Below are positions 36,301 through 49,388 of a stretch of DNA of 64,000 nt, piece by piece. The notes under the pieces were generated by a model. It saw only the letters and a program-made list of their open reading frames with translations, was not told the DNA's origin and made no database searches. Numbering within the stretch: position 1 is the stretch's first letter; each line of letters starts with the position of its first letter. The translations under genes and the position numbers were made by a program. Origin of the DNA: Pomphorhynchus laevis (Eukaryota > Acanthocephala > Palaeacanthocephala > Echinorhynchida > Pomphorhynchidae); contig WNNJ02003477.1 in assembly GCA_012934845.2 (NCBI GenBank), positions 1 to 64,000 on the forward strand. Direction: 5' to 3'.

Positions 36301-39300
36301 CAGTTACTTAAGTTTTCATTGACAAATCTTTGATATCTCCTTCAATTAATAAAGTTTTCATTTTTATGACAACACCGAATAAATTTTAACGGTAATTTTA
36401 AAATTAATATTAATTTTATTAATTTTATTAATAAATTTAATAAATTTTTGAAGTAACCTCTGCAGCATTAACTTGATGTCAGGAGAGGCTATAACGTAGC
36501 TTTCCAAATCTTGGCAGATTATCGCTTTCATGTCTTTCTAAAAATCAGAAATCAATATCAGATTAATAAATATCGCCATTTACTTCATGATGTATGTCAT
36601 CTGTACTTATTCTAACATCTTCGAATATGGCCTCATATGAAATGTAAACGTCATTATCAGTAGTCACACCATGGGCTTCACTAAACGAAAAATATTGTCT
36701 GAAAAGACTAATGTTTCGTTATAATTTTACTGACATTGTATAGTTCGGATTTTTACAAAAGTAGTCGATCAGCACAGCCAGAATGTATATCACTAAATCA
36801 ATCAATGTTGTCTTTAAATTAAAATAAATTAAATCAAAATAAAATCAATCTGGCTTTAAAAATATTTGCACAAATTATTCAGACAAATTAAGTATTTACT
36901 CAAGTCGCTAAGCCAGCGAACGTGTTCGTGTTGTTTCAAAAAAAATTAACTTAACTGAATGGTATCATTTATGGTTGAATAAAACATAACACGTGTTCAA
37001 GAAACACATCTAAATCGTAAAATTTAACTAAAACGTAAAGGAATGAAATAATTTCATTATTTCATTCCTTTACGTTTTATTTCATTATTTCATTCCTTTA
37101 AAGTTATAAGCGTTCAGTATAATTACAATATAGATTTAAAAAAGAACATTAGCACCTCCAGAACAAAAAGTTAAAATTTGCTGTTTAAACGATCGAACTG
37201 TCGCTGCAATAAACGACCGTACAGCCGCTGCAACTAACGTCGTCGCAGCCACTGCAATGAACGACCGAGCCGCCGCTGCAATAATCGACCGAACAACAGC
37301 TGCAACTTACGACCGCCCAACCGCTGCAGTGAACGACCGAGCTACTGCTGCAATCAACGATCGAACTGCCGCTTCAACTAACGACCTCCCAGCTGCTGCA
37401 ATTAAAGACCGAGCTTCCTGTGCTACTCACGATCGTCTCGCCGCCGCAACTAACGACCTCCCAGCCGCAGCAATAAACAATCGAGCTGCCGATGCAACTC
37501 AAGACCGTCTAGCAACTGCAATCTGGGATCGCACAACCGCTGCACGCATCCGGAAGCACATACGTTCCCAGTGCTCTGTATGTCGTCAGCGCATCGTTTT
37601 GAACGTCACAGGACTGATCCGCAAGCACTACCTTATTACCGGTTGTTCAGGCTCAGGACTACCGCCCGCATCAGATTCCGACTATGAGATTGCTAGTGAT
37701 CATTCCAATATGGTTGCAAGCAGCACCAAGTATAGATATGAGCAATCAATGGGCACAAAGTTTATAGCGGACCGTGTGTGTAGAGAGACGTATTCCACGA
37801 AAGGTCAGGCCATCTGTAGCTGCGAAGGTCGTTGAGTTAATGAGTGCAGTTGTAGCGCTGCCGAGGGAGGAGTCGGTGTGGTGGACTCTACTTTGCTTCC
37901 CAAAACCCGCGCTCCGTGAGCCAAAGAAGATTCGGAACTCTCCGTCAATTGGATCTATTGCAGGGTAGATTCGCGATACGTGTGACAGATATTAGCTTTC
38001 AATTGAATACCAGAAGAATAATCAACAACAAAGCCGCGGTTATTCTGATAAACTCCCGAAGATCAGCTTAGTCGACAGGTATCGGAAAAAATTGAAGGCG
38101 GTGACATTTGCGGGACAGTTCGAATGGTATGCAGTGACGATACACTGTTGCAAAACTACAAAATCAATACATCTGCACTGAAGGCGAAGCATCCTCCTCG
38201 ACGTCTTATAACATATAAGTGGTATTTTAATCTAGAACCCAAGCGCGAAATGGGTTTTACGGCCGCGTCCCTAAAATCAAACTACAGTCCTTCCCGCCAT
38301 CTTCAGCAGCGGGCCCGGAAGGTCTGAGTCCTATGCACCTATGAGACATTCTGGGGCATTCTGCGGGCGCGCCTGCGATTCATATTTCCAAGGCATTAGC
38401 GAACTTGATTTCGACTATACTGAGCGGGATAGTGCCGGAAAATGTTACCAAAATTCTCCAACTCTCTCAATACTTCTATCCATTGATGCCAGTATCAACC
38501 TGGCGTCCCACAATTAGCCATTGTGTCCAGTTTCGTTTGATCATCCTGACCCATCGTGTTCTGCATCGCAATTACTCTTCATATTTACATCTTCCATATC
38601 TCGATCAATATTGTCAATTTTCTTTACTCTTAAGATAACCTCATTCCTTTCTCCTATACAGTCCAAATTATTCGACAAATTACCGCCTCCGTTCCTTTCC
38701 TTTTGCTGCTCCTCTTATTTGTAATACGTTCCCTTCGTACATCCGCTTGATTTCCTTGTTCATACTATTCAGCATTCGTCTGCGGGATTATTTTTATCAG
38801 TTTGATCATTTTTTATTCTTAGTTGACTTGTAAGCACCCCGTTGGCACGCATTTATTACTCAAAATAAATTTATCTTTTTAAGATGGTAACACGACGAAT
38901 TTACAAAAAGATTTATATATGCAAACAAATATTATATTGAGCTTTTGTCGAAAATAATACATTTCAAACTGATTTTAGATGAATTTCTTGTTGTATTGAT
39001 AGCGAGTAGATTTAAAATAAATATTCATAAATTTCATATTCTTAAGGAATACAATTGGCAAATTAACATTTCTTAAAAGTAAAAGTTTTCATAGTATTTC
39101 AACAGCTATCGCTAATATATCCAGGAATAAAAAATATTTATTAAATCAATTAAAAGAATTTATACTCCTGAAGATGATATCTGTAGATCAGAGAGATAAC
39201 TATCATAATATAAATGTAGTAATAGAAATATTTATCGAAATAGATTTCCATATCAGGTCATTAATCTGTGAATTGTAAGGATGTTATACTGCTTTATGCT

Positions 39301-42300
39301 TTAGTCCTAAATATGTGTCTGCAAACTAGTGTATATGTTCGTGACGAATATCGTCACGAACCAGTTACAACACTATGTAAGCAATATCCCGCGCCGACAT
39401 TCATATTCAGTGGATCATCAGGGCACAGGCACTGAACATTAACGTTTCTCAGAGAGATAACTATCATGATAGAACTATAGTAATAAAGGTTTTTTGAAAA
39501 TATCCATGTTTCTTTCTGTTGTAGTAATTTATTATTACAATGTAATAATTTATTATTACAATTTATTATTATCAAGCGGAATATTTTGCCCATTTGCGGG
39601 CAACCTTAAATGTATAAATCCTTTTGGCTAATAAAATAATAAATTAGAAATAAAAAAATTTATTATTATCAAGCGTAATGGTCTCACTCTCCTTAAATTC
39701 ATGAAAGTTAGCCGATATAAAAGAGACCTGAACTGGTATTTGCCAGTGCTTTTGCTAATGATCCTATTTGGTGAAGCAGTAGTGCTGATTTATCACTCGA
39801 TGATGCTACTAGAAATTTTCTAGTGCATCATTCACATTGATTCATTTATTGATTGCCGTCTGCTAGTCCTCCTCTGCATCCAGTAGTAGGAGGGATCTGG
39901 CACTGATTAGTCATTGTGATGATGAAACGGCATTCGTCATTCTTTCGCGTCTGGCTTACATGTTTTACAAGAAATTCACGCGGAATGGTCTCACTCTGCT
40001 TAAATAAAAGTTAGCCGATATTAAAGAGACATGTGCTGGAATTTGCCAGTGCTTTTGCTAATGATCCTTTTTGGTGAAGCTGTAGTACTGATTTAGTATT
40101 CTATGATGTTACTAGAAAATTCTCTAGTACATCATTCACATTGATTCATTCATTGATTGTAGTCTGCCAGTCCTCCTCTGCATTCAGTAGTAGGAGGGAT
40201 CTGGCACTGATGAGTCATTGTGATGACGAAACGGCATTTGTCATTCTTTCGCGTCTGGCTTACATGTTTTATAAAAAGTAGTAAATGAAATAAAAAATGT
40301 CAAGAGTATAAATAATAGAAATCGTCGATTATCGTTTTCATAGTCGCTCTGTCTTAGTCGTCTTATTTAAATCACAGTAGGATCAGGTCCGACCACCAAA
40401 CATCAACGTAGTGATCTGCGATTGAACCATTCGGGGTCTTTAACACACCTAAGAGCTCAATCGCATCTCGTGATATTAAGTAGTCTCGATATAAGGAGCT
40501 ACAAAAATCTTAGTCTTTGCTCAGAGGAACGTCCTTTTGAAAAGAATACTAATCCCGATATAGCCCGGTGCATGCACTTGACAACATAATTATATGAGGA
40601 GACACCAACAACAGAGAATATTAACAATGAAAAATGCCAAGAACAAAATAAGAATAGCATCGGAATCGTGGACAGCATATGATGTGAGTGTGGATTTGAG
40701 AAGCACTCGAATAAAAAACGACCTGTGCGATATGGAATATAGCAGGTTAACAGGAGAGAAGATGAATGTAGTATTGCTAACCAGCAACTAACAAACATAG
40801 AAACAAAGGAATAATTAATGTGCAACAATGACCGTGATTTCAAAGCTGTTTGCTTTTTTACTGTTTGCTCTATTTATAGCAAACGCAACTATTCACATTG
40901 CAAAACGGAAGTTTAAAATTCTTTTACTCGTTTTCCATTTTTTCCTACAAAATAGATGATATTCATTAAATTTATATTTTAATAAATAGTAATTAAAAAA
41001 CAGCCTGGAACATCATTTACACACAATCGATCACTATCGTTATTAGCCGTGTTTGAGAAAGATGGGACGATCTAATATGTTACGCAATTCAACCAAGACT
41101 TAAAACGAGAACTAGTGAATTTACTAGAATTTTGATAATTTCTCTAAGCCAACTTTTCGTATCCGCATCTAATTGTCTTCGTGCTCTATCAAAACATCTA
41201 ATTTCTTTGCGCATGTCCCTAAATCCTACCAAATCTAAAGTGTTATAGATTTTACCCCTCCCCACTGTTTCTGTTATTCCTCCATCTCTGTATCTTCAGA
41301 CCACAATTATTCCTGCTGTAGATAAACTAGTTTTCTAGGTATTCACTTTGACAATAACCTGCATCTCGATCCCTTCATTCGTGATAAAACTAGGTCTTCA
41401 AATATTCTTCTCCGTGATATTCGTCTCGTCAGAAATTCTCTAGATTTTAGTTCTTGTAAATCTCTTATCTCCTCCCTTCTTTTCCAACGTATTGATTACT
41501 GTCTTAGCCTTCTCGTTTTCTCTTCAAAGTCATCCGTTAAACCTCTTCAACGCCTCATTAACACTGCGGTGCGCATCCTTTTTCGACTTCGTAAATTCGA
41601 TCATATATCTTCCTATTTATCAAAACTTGGATGGCTAAGTATTGAACATCGCGTTCGTTTTCGTCTGCTTTGCCTGACTTATCGCCTTCTCCATTGTAAT
41701 TCTCCTTCTTATCTTTATCTGCCAACTCTAAGTGAATCTCGATATCTTTCTACTCACCTACGTTCCTGTGATTCTCTTCTGCTACACGTACCTATTCACT
41801 CAACCAACTTCGGCCGTCGATCCCTACATATCGCTGCTCCTCTCCTTTGGAATTCCTTACCTAATCATCTGCGATCATCATCCTCACTCCGATTTTTCAA
41901 AAAGCAGCTAAAATCGATGCTACTAAACGATTAACTTTTTTTATCTGTTTCGCTTTTGTGGGCTTGTAAGCACACAGTCTGTGTGCATTTGCCACATTAA
42001 AAAAACTTTCAACTTTGATATTTAGTTTATCAATATACGATTTGTCGTGATTGTTATATTGTACAACAGCTGAAGAGCACTTAAGCTAATAAAAGAAGGA
42101 TCATAATAAATTAAATAGTGAAATTAAGTCAAACATTTAATATTCCGTTTAAATTCGTCGATTGTTGCACTTGACTCGTTGAGTCTGGAAGCATGTTCCC
42201 CAACTTGTTAACACGGTGTACTATAGTTGTCCATTTCTTCTTTAGAATTAGGTGTCGTTTAATTTTTGACCTCGTAATTGGTTACTTGATCTAAGGGGAA

Positions 42301-45300
42301 CAAGCGCCGGCACTTAAAGTGTAGAACCAAATTGATATTACTGCATCGATAAATTATTTTTTACATTTACTTCACGATAGCTTACTTTTTTATTAAAGAG
42401 TAAGCTGTTTATTTGTAACCTTTTATAAAAAGGTTACAATAAAATGTATCTAGTCAGCTGTATCTAACCAAAGATATGAATATAATATAAATCATAATAT
42501 TATTTAAGTAGATCATAAGATATGATCTACTCTAATTTAGAGTAAAAACAAGTGTAAACGTCAAAACGAGCATACCTGGTAAATGAAATAAAGAATCAAG
42601 AACATAGTACCTATCTGCGGAGAACAATGCATAGGCATTAGGATATATTTCATTTATCTGTGATCTAATACAATTATAATAAAATAGGAATTAAAATTAA
42701 AAATAACAAACCTTTGAAGTACATCGAATCCTCGTGTACAAACAAGGATGTTATAGTTGGAATCGACGTTTAAAAAATTTCCATATTGTTTATCAAACCA
42801 TAGGCCTCTAAATTTCACTCTTATCGTATTCAATATATTAGAGGAAAATCTACCTGACAGGAAAAGACGGATTATATTTAAACTCAGTGATCTCATTAGG
42901 ATAACCTAATTCAGCAAGCTTCTTCAAAACGAACTGGCAGGTAAGCTCTTCAAATATTGGTGACTTGTATACTAAAATGAAATGTTGTACGAAAATGTCA
43001 AAGCATTATGCCAAAGTGACGAACAAATTCGAAAAATTAGAGTGGTTTTCGCCATAAGCTATATATGTAGCTACTGATTATAATCAGCTACTTACATCAG
43101 CCACATCATCATCTATGCATTTAAATATTTTTATTCAGTACGTTTCTTTAATCCTATATACAGGGTTCAAATAATAGATATTTGATCACTAGCTGAAGAT
43201 GCCCACCAATGCTGGAATGTAGCGTACTGTTTTTGGGTTAAAAATATAAGACTGAAGGATTAATTTTAAATTTTAAAATAAATAAAAATTACTTTTAATT
43301 ATCAAAATTTTCAAGATTGCATTATAAAACATTTTTCTTGTGAACTTTAAAGAATTTGGAAATTTAAAGTAAATTTAATACTATTTTCATCGAAGAAAAT
43401 ACTATTCAAATAAATAATTAATTAAATAAAATAAATTTATTATTTAATGAATTATATAATTAAATAAATATTAGGTTAATAAAAATTATGTTTATAATAT
43501 CAAAGTCAGTTTTCACCTAACAGATATATCAATAAGATGTTTGCCAGCGCTTTTAAATAAAGCCTTTTAAATACATCAGATATTTTTTGAAACAAAATTA
43601 CCACTTACCAGCCAAAGTATAATCCATATCAAATCCATAAAATTTGATCTTCTCTAAGTGCAAAATCCGATTGGCGAAGATTCTTTATAAATAAAAGATA
43701 GTTGTGAAAGACACACAAAGTACATAATGCAAAGAAAGTTAAAACTAATTAAAAAAAGAAACATCAAAAAGAACATGAATATGAAGTAGAATAACTAATA
43801 TAACAGATGGGGCAAATAAAATACGTTTTTTGGAAACACTACATTAGTAGATTACACTCGCATCAGCAAGTGTATAAATTTTGTGAGTATTAATAAACTA
43901 TTTTATTAATTATTTTATATTAATGATAATTAATACACGATGCATTAATGCATTATTAAGTTATAAAAGATTAATTTGTGATTCTTAATAAATAAAAATT
44001 TAAAATATTCTATTATTAATATTCTAGTATTATATTCTAGTATTTTATAGTCCACTCATATCATTTTTATAGCCATTCAATTATGTCAGTAGAACAAATC
44101 AAATCAGCTAACTGAGTCTACGTATTTAATATAATTATAAAATAAACAAAACATAATAATGCTAAATCAAAATTTAATAATTAAATAATAAAATAAATAA
44201 TTGTTTTAAGATTTTCTATAATTTAAATCAAGTGCAATCTTATTAATAATCTTATTGTGCAATCTTATTAATAAAAAATACACTAACGACGCATTATTAA
44301 AAATACCTATTTCTTTGTCCTATTACGATTATAAATTGATCATTTATTCGTTATTTTTTATATTGAATAAATAATAAATTTATCATTTCTTCGTTAACTA
44401 AATAAATCAAATTAGCTAACTTAGTCTACGTATTTAATATAATTATAAAATAAACAAAACATAATAATGATAAATCAAAATTTAATAATTAAATAATAAA
44501 ATAAATAATTGCTATAAGATTTTATATAATTTAAATCAAGTTAAAATAAAAAATTGAAATTTAGAATAAATGTCATTTTTATTAATTGAATAATAAATAA
44601 CAGACGTATCAGAATAGAGGTCATCAGAAGGAATTGTTATGCTATCAGGTTCAGGTTTCAGCCCCTAATTCCTCTACCCAACATAGCAGCGGGGCCAAAT
44701 ATGTGTTAAAGACGTATTTCCTTGATGAAATTTGATCATATAGTATCTTATTCTAATACAAAGTATATTATATATTATCCATCCATAAAAATTTTTCGCC
44801 AATGATTTTAAATTTATTTTCAATATTATTGTGTTGTTTTATCTAATGATTTTATTTATATATATTTTATATATTTTACTATTTTCTGTTAAATGGAATA
44901 AATCAAAACACAATAAGAAAATGTGGTATCGTATGTTTTTATTTGTGCTTAGTCAACAATTTACGCTGATTTGTAGTGTTATTAATCGTATATTAATGGC
45001 CCAATATTATACACATTATGTATTCATAATGTGTATATGAATATACATAAATATAATATCTGAGTATATATATTATGTATACATAATATGTATTCATATT
45101 ATTAAAAATAATCTTGATAATATATTCTAAACTTATTAAACAAGAATAGATTTGTTTTTAAACAAATTTATTTGTTTTTTTAATATGTTTTATAATATGT
45201 TCATCCGGATCTATTTTGATATATTTTAATTACAGAAACATTAACAAAAATATATTGATTTTATAATAATATTTTGCTAGTTTCTACTAGCATTTTCAGA

Positions 45301-48300
45301 ATTGTGTCGAAACATTTTTGGCTTTGAAAACATATTCCGAAGATGTTAGTAGGAACTAGCAAAATACAAGAATAAAATCAATTTTGTTTTCAGTTCCTGC
45401 AAATAAAATATTTTTTATTTTGTCACATAAATTACAAAAATCAAAGATTCAAAATCTATTATAAAATTTGATATGAAATCAATGAGCCTGCTTGATCATT
45501 TTATGAACTGCTAAACATCATTCTCAATTACAAGAATTCAACTATGTATCTGGTAGAGTGGATGATTTTCTTCATTGGCAAAATTCAGTAAAGATCGATC
45601 CGCCCATGCATATTGAAAGCTTTCCATTCCAGTAATAATTTCAATGTAATGCTGTCTTTACTGATCTTGATTGTACTACTGCACTTTACAATAATAAATT
45701 CAATGCCCGTTTAATACCACCGTTTGTTGACCTGACTAAATGTGTGAACATTCCATTATCATTTTAAATAGTTGATAATGATCCATCATTATTGATAAAG
45801 AATTATTGGAGCTGGATCAAAGAAAGAAGGAAAATTTTATTTGATATTTCGCTAACCTCTGTTAGTATCTTCAGAAAATTTACAAAGTTTTTTACGAAGT
45901 AAATTTGCTGAAGATGCTGACAGAGGTTAGCGAAATATCAAATAAAATTTTCCTTCTTTCTTTGATCATGCTCCAATAATTCTTTATTTCATTATCAATT
46001 GACGTAATTCGTTCTCTATGTTTTGAAATTTTCTTACCTTCGTGATATTAATTCGCGTATTCTAAGCCTCTTGAAAATGATGGAGCGTAAGTGTTGAAAA
46101 CGCACATGTCAAAAAATGATCGCTAAATAATATTACCGAGTAAATTTATGCATGAAATGTTAAAACGGCTTATCTGCCCCTAATCTTGCTTGACGTACAC
46201 ATTCCTATTGCACGTGCTTATACGTTTCTTTCGAAGGATTAACCATCAGATCTCGTAACACATTGAATCGAATTATCGGTATTCATCGAGACTTGCAAGA
46301 AATCATATATGATAATTTAGCGTAACAACTATATTGTCTTGCATGATCAACAGGTGCCTCTATAGGACACCAACACGACATCAAAAGAGCACCAATAGGA
46401 CACTAACATGACACCAATAGGATACCAATAGGACACCAATAGAACATTAAAATAACACCAACTATATATCACAGCCATTGCGGTTTACATAATCAATAGA
46501 GCATTCAACTCTACAACCATGTCCAGGCATAATTGTTCAAAGTCTGATATGGCTACTAAATCATTCCGAATTGTCCGATTAATAATTATCCCTATTATTT
46601 TATGGAGAACTTCTCCAATATCTATCGCCACAGAAACTGATGACAAGTTCTTGAGCCGATAGACAAGTTTATCTTGTATATAGGCCCGAGAACTATTGTT
46701 TATTTTAGACAAGTTTCCTGAAGCCGGGGAACTTGTCTAAAATATTAAGTTTCGATGCTGTCAAAGCGTTCAGAAACCTAGATTTTATACTTTCCGGTGT
46801 GATCAAAAATCATCACGACAATATGTTCAGCAAGCTTGCGTGATATGTTCCAAGGTTCATCAAGGAAAATCTCGGATTTACTTAAAGTGTATTCGTATAT
46901 TGCATTGGCGTTTGAATAATGGGGATTTATTAGTTCTTGTCTTGCTGTCATTGTTCTAACCATATCGTATAATTATCATTGTGGATTCACCCTAATTGAA
47001 TAACTCAGTAGTCTATGTCCTTGGACACTTGCCGATAGCGAAAGTACCAATGCGCTGCAAAACAACTTGAAACATCATAGTAAGCATTTTAAGTCAATTA
47101 ATGTTGAAAAGGTTGATATGTGCCTTGCAAGAGAGTCTCTATATAACGCTTGGCCCTTGCGCACTTGCATCCAATACATTTAACCGCATTGCTAGTGTAG
47201 TTGCAACACCGAATGTTACTTATAGATTGACCATTATCCTTTCAGTCCCTCGAATTGTTGCCAAAAATCGTGGCAGAGCGAAGCGACGCACGTAAATTAT
47301 GGTCACTTGTGATTCCGTTGCAATAACTAATAAATTTGAAGGCAGTATAATGTATTTTTATTATTTTATTTATAAAATGTTTCAAGTTTTTAAAGTCTCT
47401 AAAGTTTCTTGGTTTTCTTAAGTGATTTTCATTATTAATAAATCGATGATCAGAAGCAATAATACAGAAGCTAACGTAACAATACATGTTAGAAATACGA
47501 TGTTGGCAGAAGTCTAACGAAAATTTAGTTATTTTTATTAATTTGTTCATAACGGTATAAATCGTCAATCGAAACCATCCATACGAAAATAGCATGGGAA
47601 CACAAACTAAAGCGAAATTGGATAGATATCAAAGACAATGATTGAAAGTTTATGCACAAAATATAATTATAAATTACTTATCATTAATGTTAGGCATTAC
47701 TCGAAATATCATTGAACGAATAACTTAAAGGACAAATTCTTCTGGCTAAAGATAGTGCCACTATAATAGACATAACTATCCAAGTCGATTGACAAGAGTA
47801 AATTTGACATTGAAAATTATTTTGCTAATATTAGCATATTAATTAAATTACTAAACTTGATAAATTGAAATATAACACGAAGTTTTATGAATTTGCTAAC
47901 AAAATACGTCTTACACAGCAAATAAAATTGAATTGCGAACAATTAAAAATCGCTCATGATATTTAAATTTGGTTTTATCGTTTAAATTGCGTCTTGTAAT
48001 CTAAAATACGCGATCTGAAAAAATAAAAGTCAATTTTTATAAATTGAGTAATTAATAATAGACAATGTATCAGATCGTCTGATGCATCGTCTTCTCACTG
48101 ATCACTTAACCTGATGATACCTCATTGTGATGATCACTTACATTACTAAACTTGATAAATTGAAATATAATACGAAATTTTATGAATTTGTTAACAGAAG
48201 ACAGTAAATATTTTTCACATAAAATTGCCCGTCTACGATGTATCAGAATCAATAATATATTTTACTAGAAGGAACTGCTATGTTGTCAGGTTTTTGCACC

Positions 48301-48773
48301 TACTCCTTGACCCAGCACAGCAGCGGGACCAAATACATGATAATTATGAATTTTTTTCTGATTAAATTTGATTGTCAAGTAAAAATTTTATTTTTTAAGC
48401 AGTTATGATCAAATTCATATTCTATAAAGCTTAAAATAAGTCAGCTATAATCGGGCTACTATTGGAACTTCCCACTGGAACACATTTTATTTGTCTAAAT
48501 ATATATGTATCTACATTTAAATAATTTTGATTTATCAAAATATTTAGGCTTCTATTAATTCAATTTTATCTATATATTTATATTTATTTGATGGTTTAAT
48601 TTTTGTTAGATAGGCGTTATAATTATTATAACATATATATGTATATCTTTTTCCGAATATAAGATTAATTAATTTTACTAACTCTTCTTTAATATCTACT
48701 AAATCTAGATTTGTATAAAGCGTACTAAAATCGTACGTATTTATATTCTAAAAATTTATTTGTTAGATATGCG

Positions 48774-48815
<42 letters not shown>

Positions 48816-48864
48816 TGTGCTCCGGAAGCTTTTTAGCTCCCGGAGCACAGTTTTACACATTCTA

Positions 48865-48912
<48 letters not shown>

Positions 48913-49300
48913 CAAGCTGAAGAATATGCTCGATTCAAACATTCACACAAACATATGGAAAGAATTGCTGATCGCAATCTCGAGCAATACCGATTCAAAC
49001 GAAACTCTTATTACATAGAAAGAATTGATCCACTCAATCTCGGTTTCTTACAGTCAGGCATCCGAAAGTTTGAACCTCTGGTTGTTAATGATGGTCTGCA
49101 TTGCAAATTGTAGGATTTAAGAGCTAAGGCCACCTACAATTTAAGCTAGATGTCGGAAATGCATTTTCACAATGTCACAGAGGCAGCCGAAACGGCGTGT
49201 GATAGTTCATCTTACTGACGATGGCTGCCGGCTATCACATGACCGTCTAGGAGTGACGAGAGTTTGCAGGCTGAAGAATATGCTCGATTCAAACATTCAC

Positions 49301-49388
<88 letters not shown>

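Larger units (their letters stand above)
32417..36457 (-). other. Intron 8 (4.0 kb)
   Basis: Contains hammerhead-like repeats (32.76-33.53 kb), a direct-repeat pair (34.01-34.07 and 34.30-34.37 kb), a 35-bp tandem repeat (35.71-35.84 kb) and a foldback element (36.03-36.21 kb). The rest is AT-rich. Confidence 0.7.
39674..40275 (+). repeat. Head-to-tail dimer of a 305-bp hammerhead-bearing repeat
   Basis: Unit 1 is about 39674-39980 and unit 2 about 39981-40275, roughly 88-90% identical by eye. Shared blocks include 'aatggtctcactct', 'agttagccgata', 'tttgccagtgcttttgctaa' and 'cattctttcgcgtctggctt'. Each unit carries one hammerhead-like motif near its 3' third. No coding frame. The dimeric layout with one ribozyme per unit matches retrozyme-like elements. 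It lies in intron 5, antisense to the host gene. Confidence 0.8.
36793..42575 (-). other. Intron 5 (5.8 kb)
   Basis: Holds an RLE retrotransposon 5' fragment, a CR1-like 3' end, a hammerhead dimer, a jockey-like 3' fragment and a second CR1-like 3' end. Between them lie AT-rich DNA, a small hairpin at about 37025-37100 (aaaggaatgaaat), and a diverged direct repeat ('agagagataactatcat', about 39198 and 39450). Confidence 0.75.

Noticed and set aside
37200-37545. CRISPR or regulatory repeat array at the 24-bp units
   Set aside because: No spacers, frame-preserving period and coding continuity into a zinc finger show a coding minisatellite.
42654-42896. 80-codon minus frame as one protein
   Set aside because: It reads through two 46-47 nt introns of the nucleotidase gene; the spliced exons align far better.
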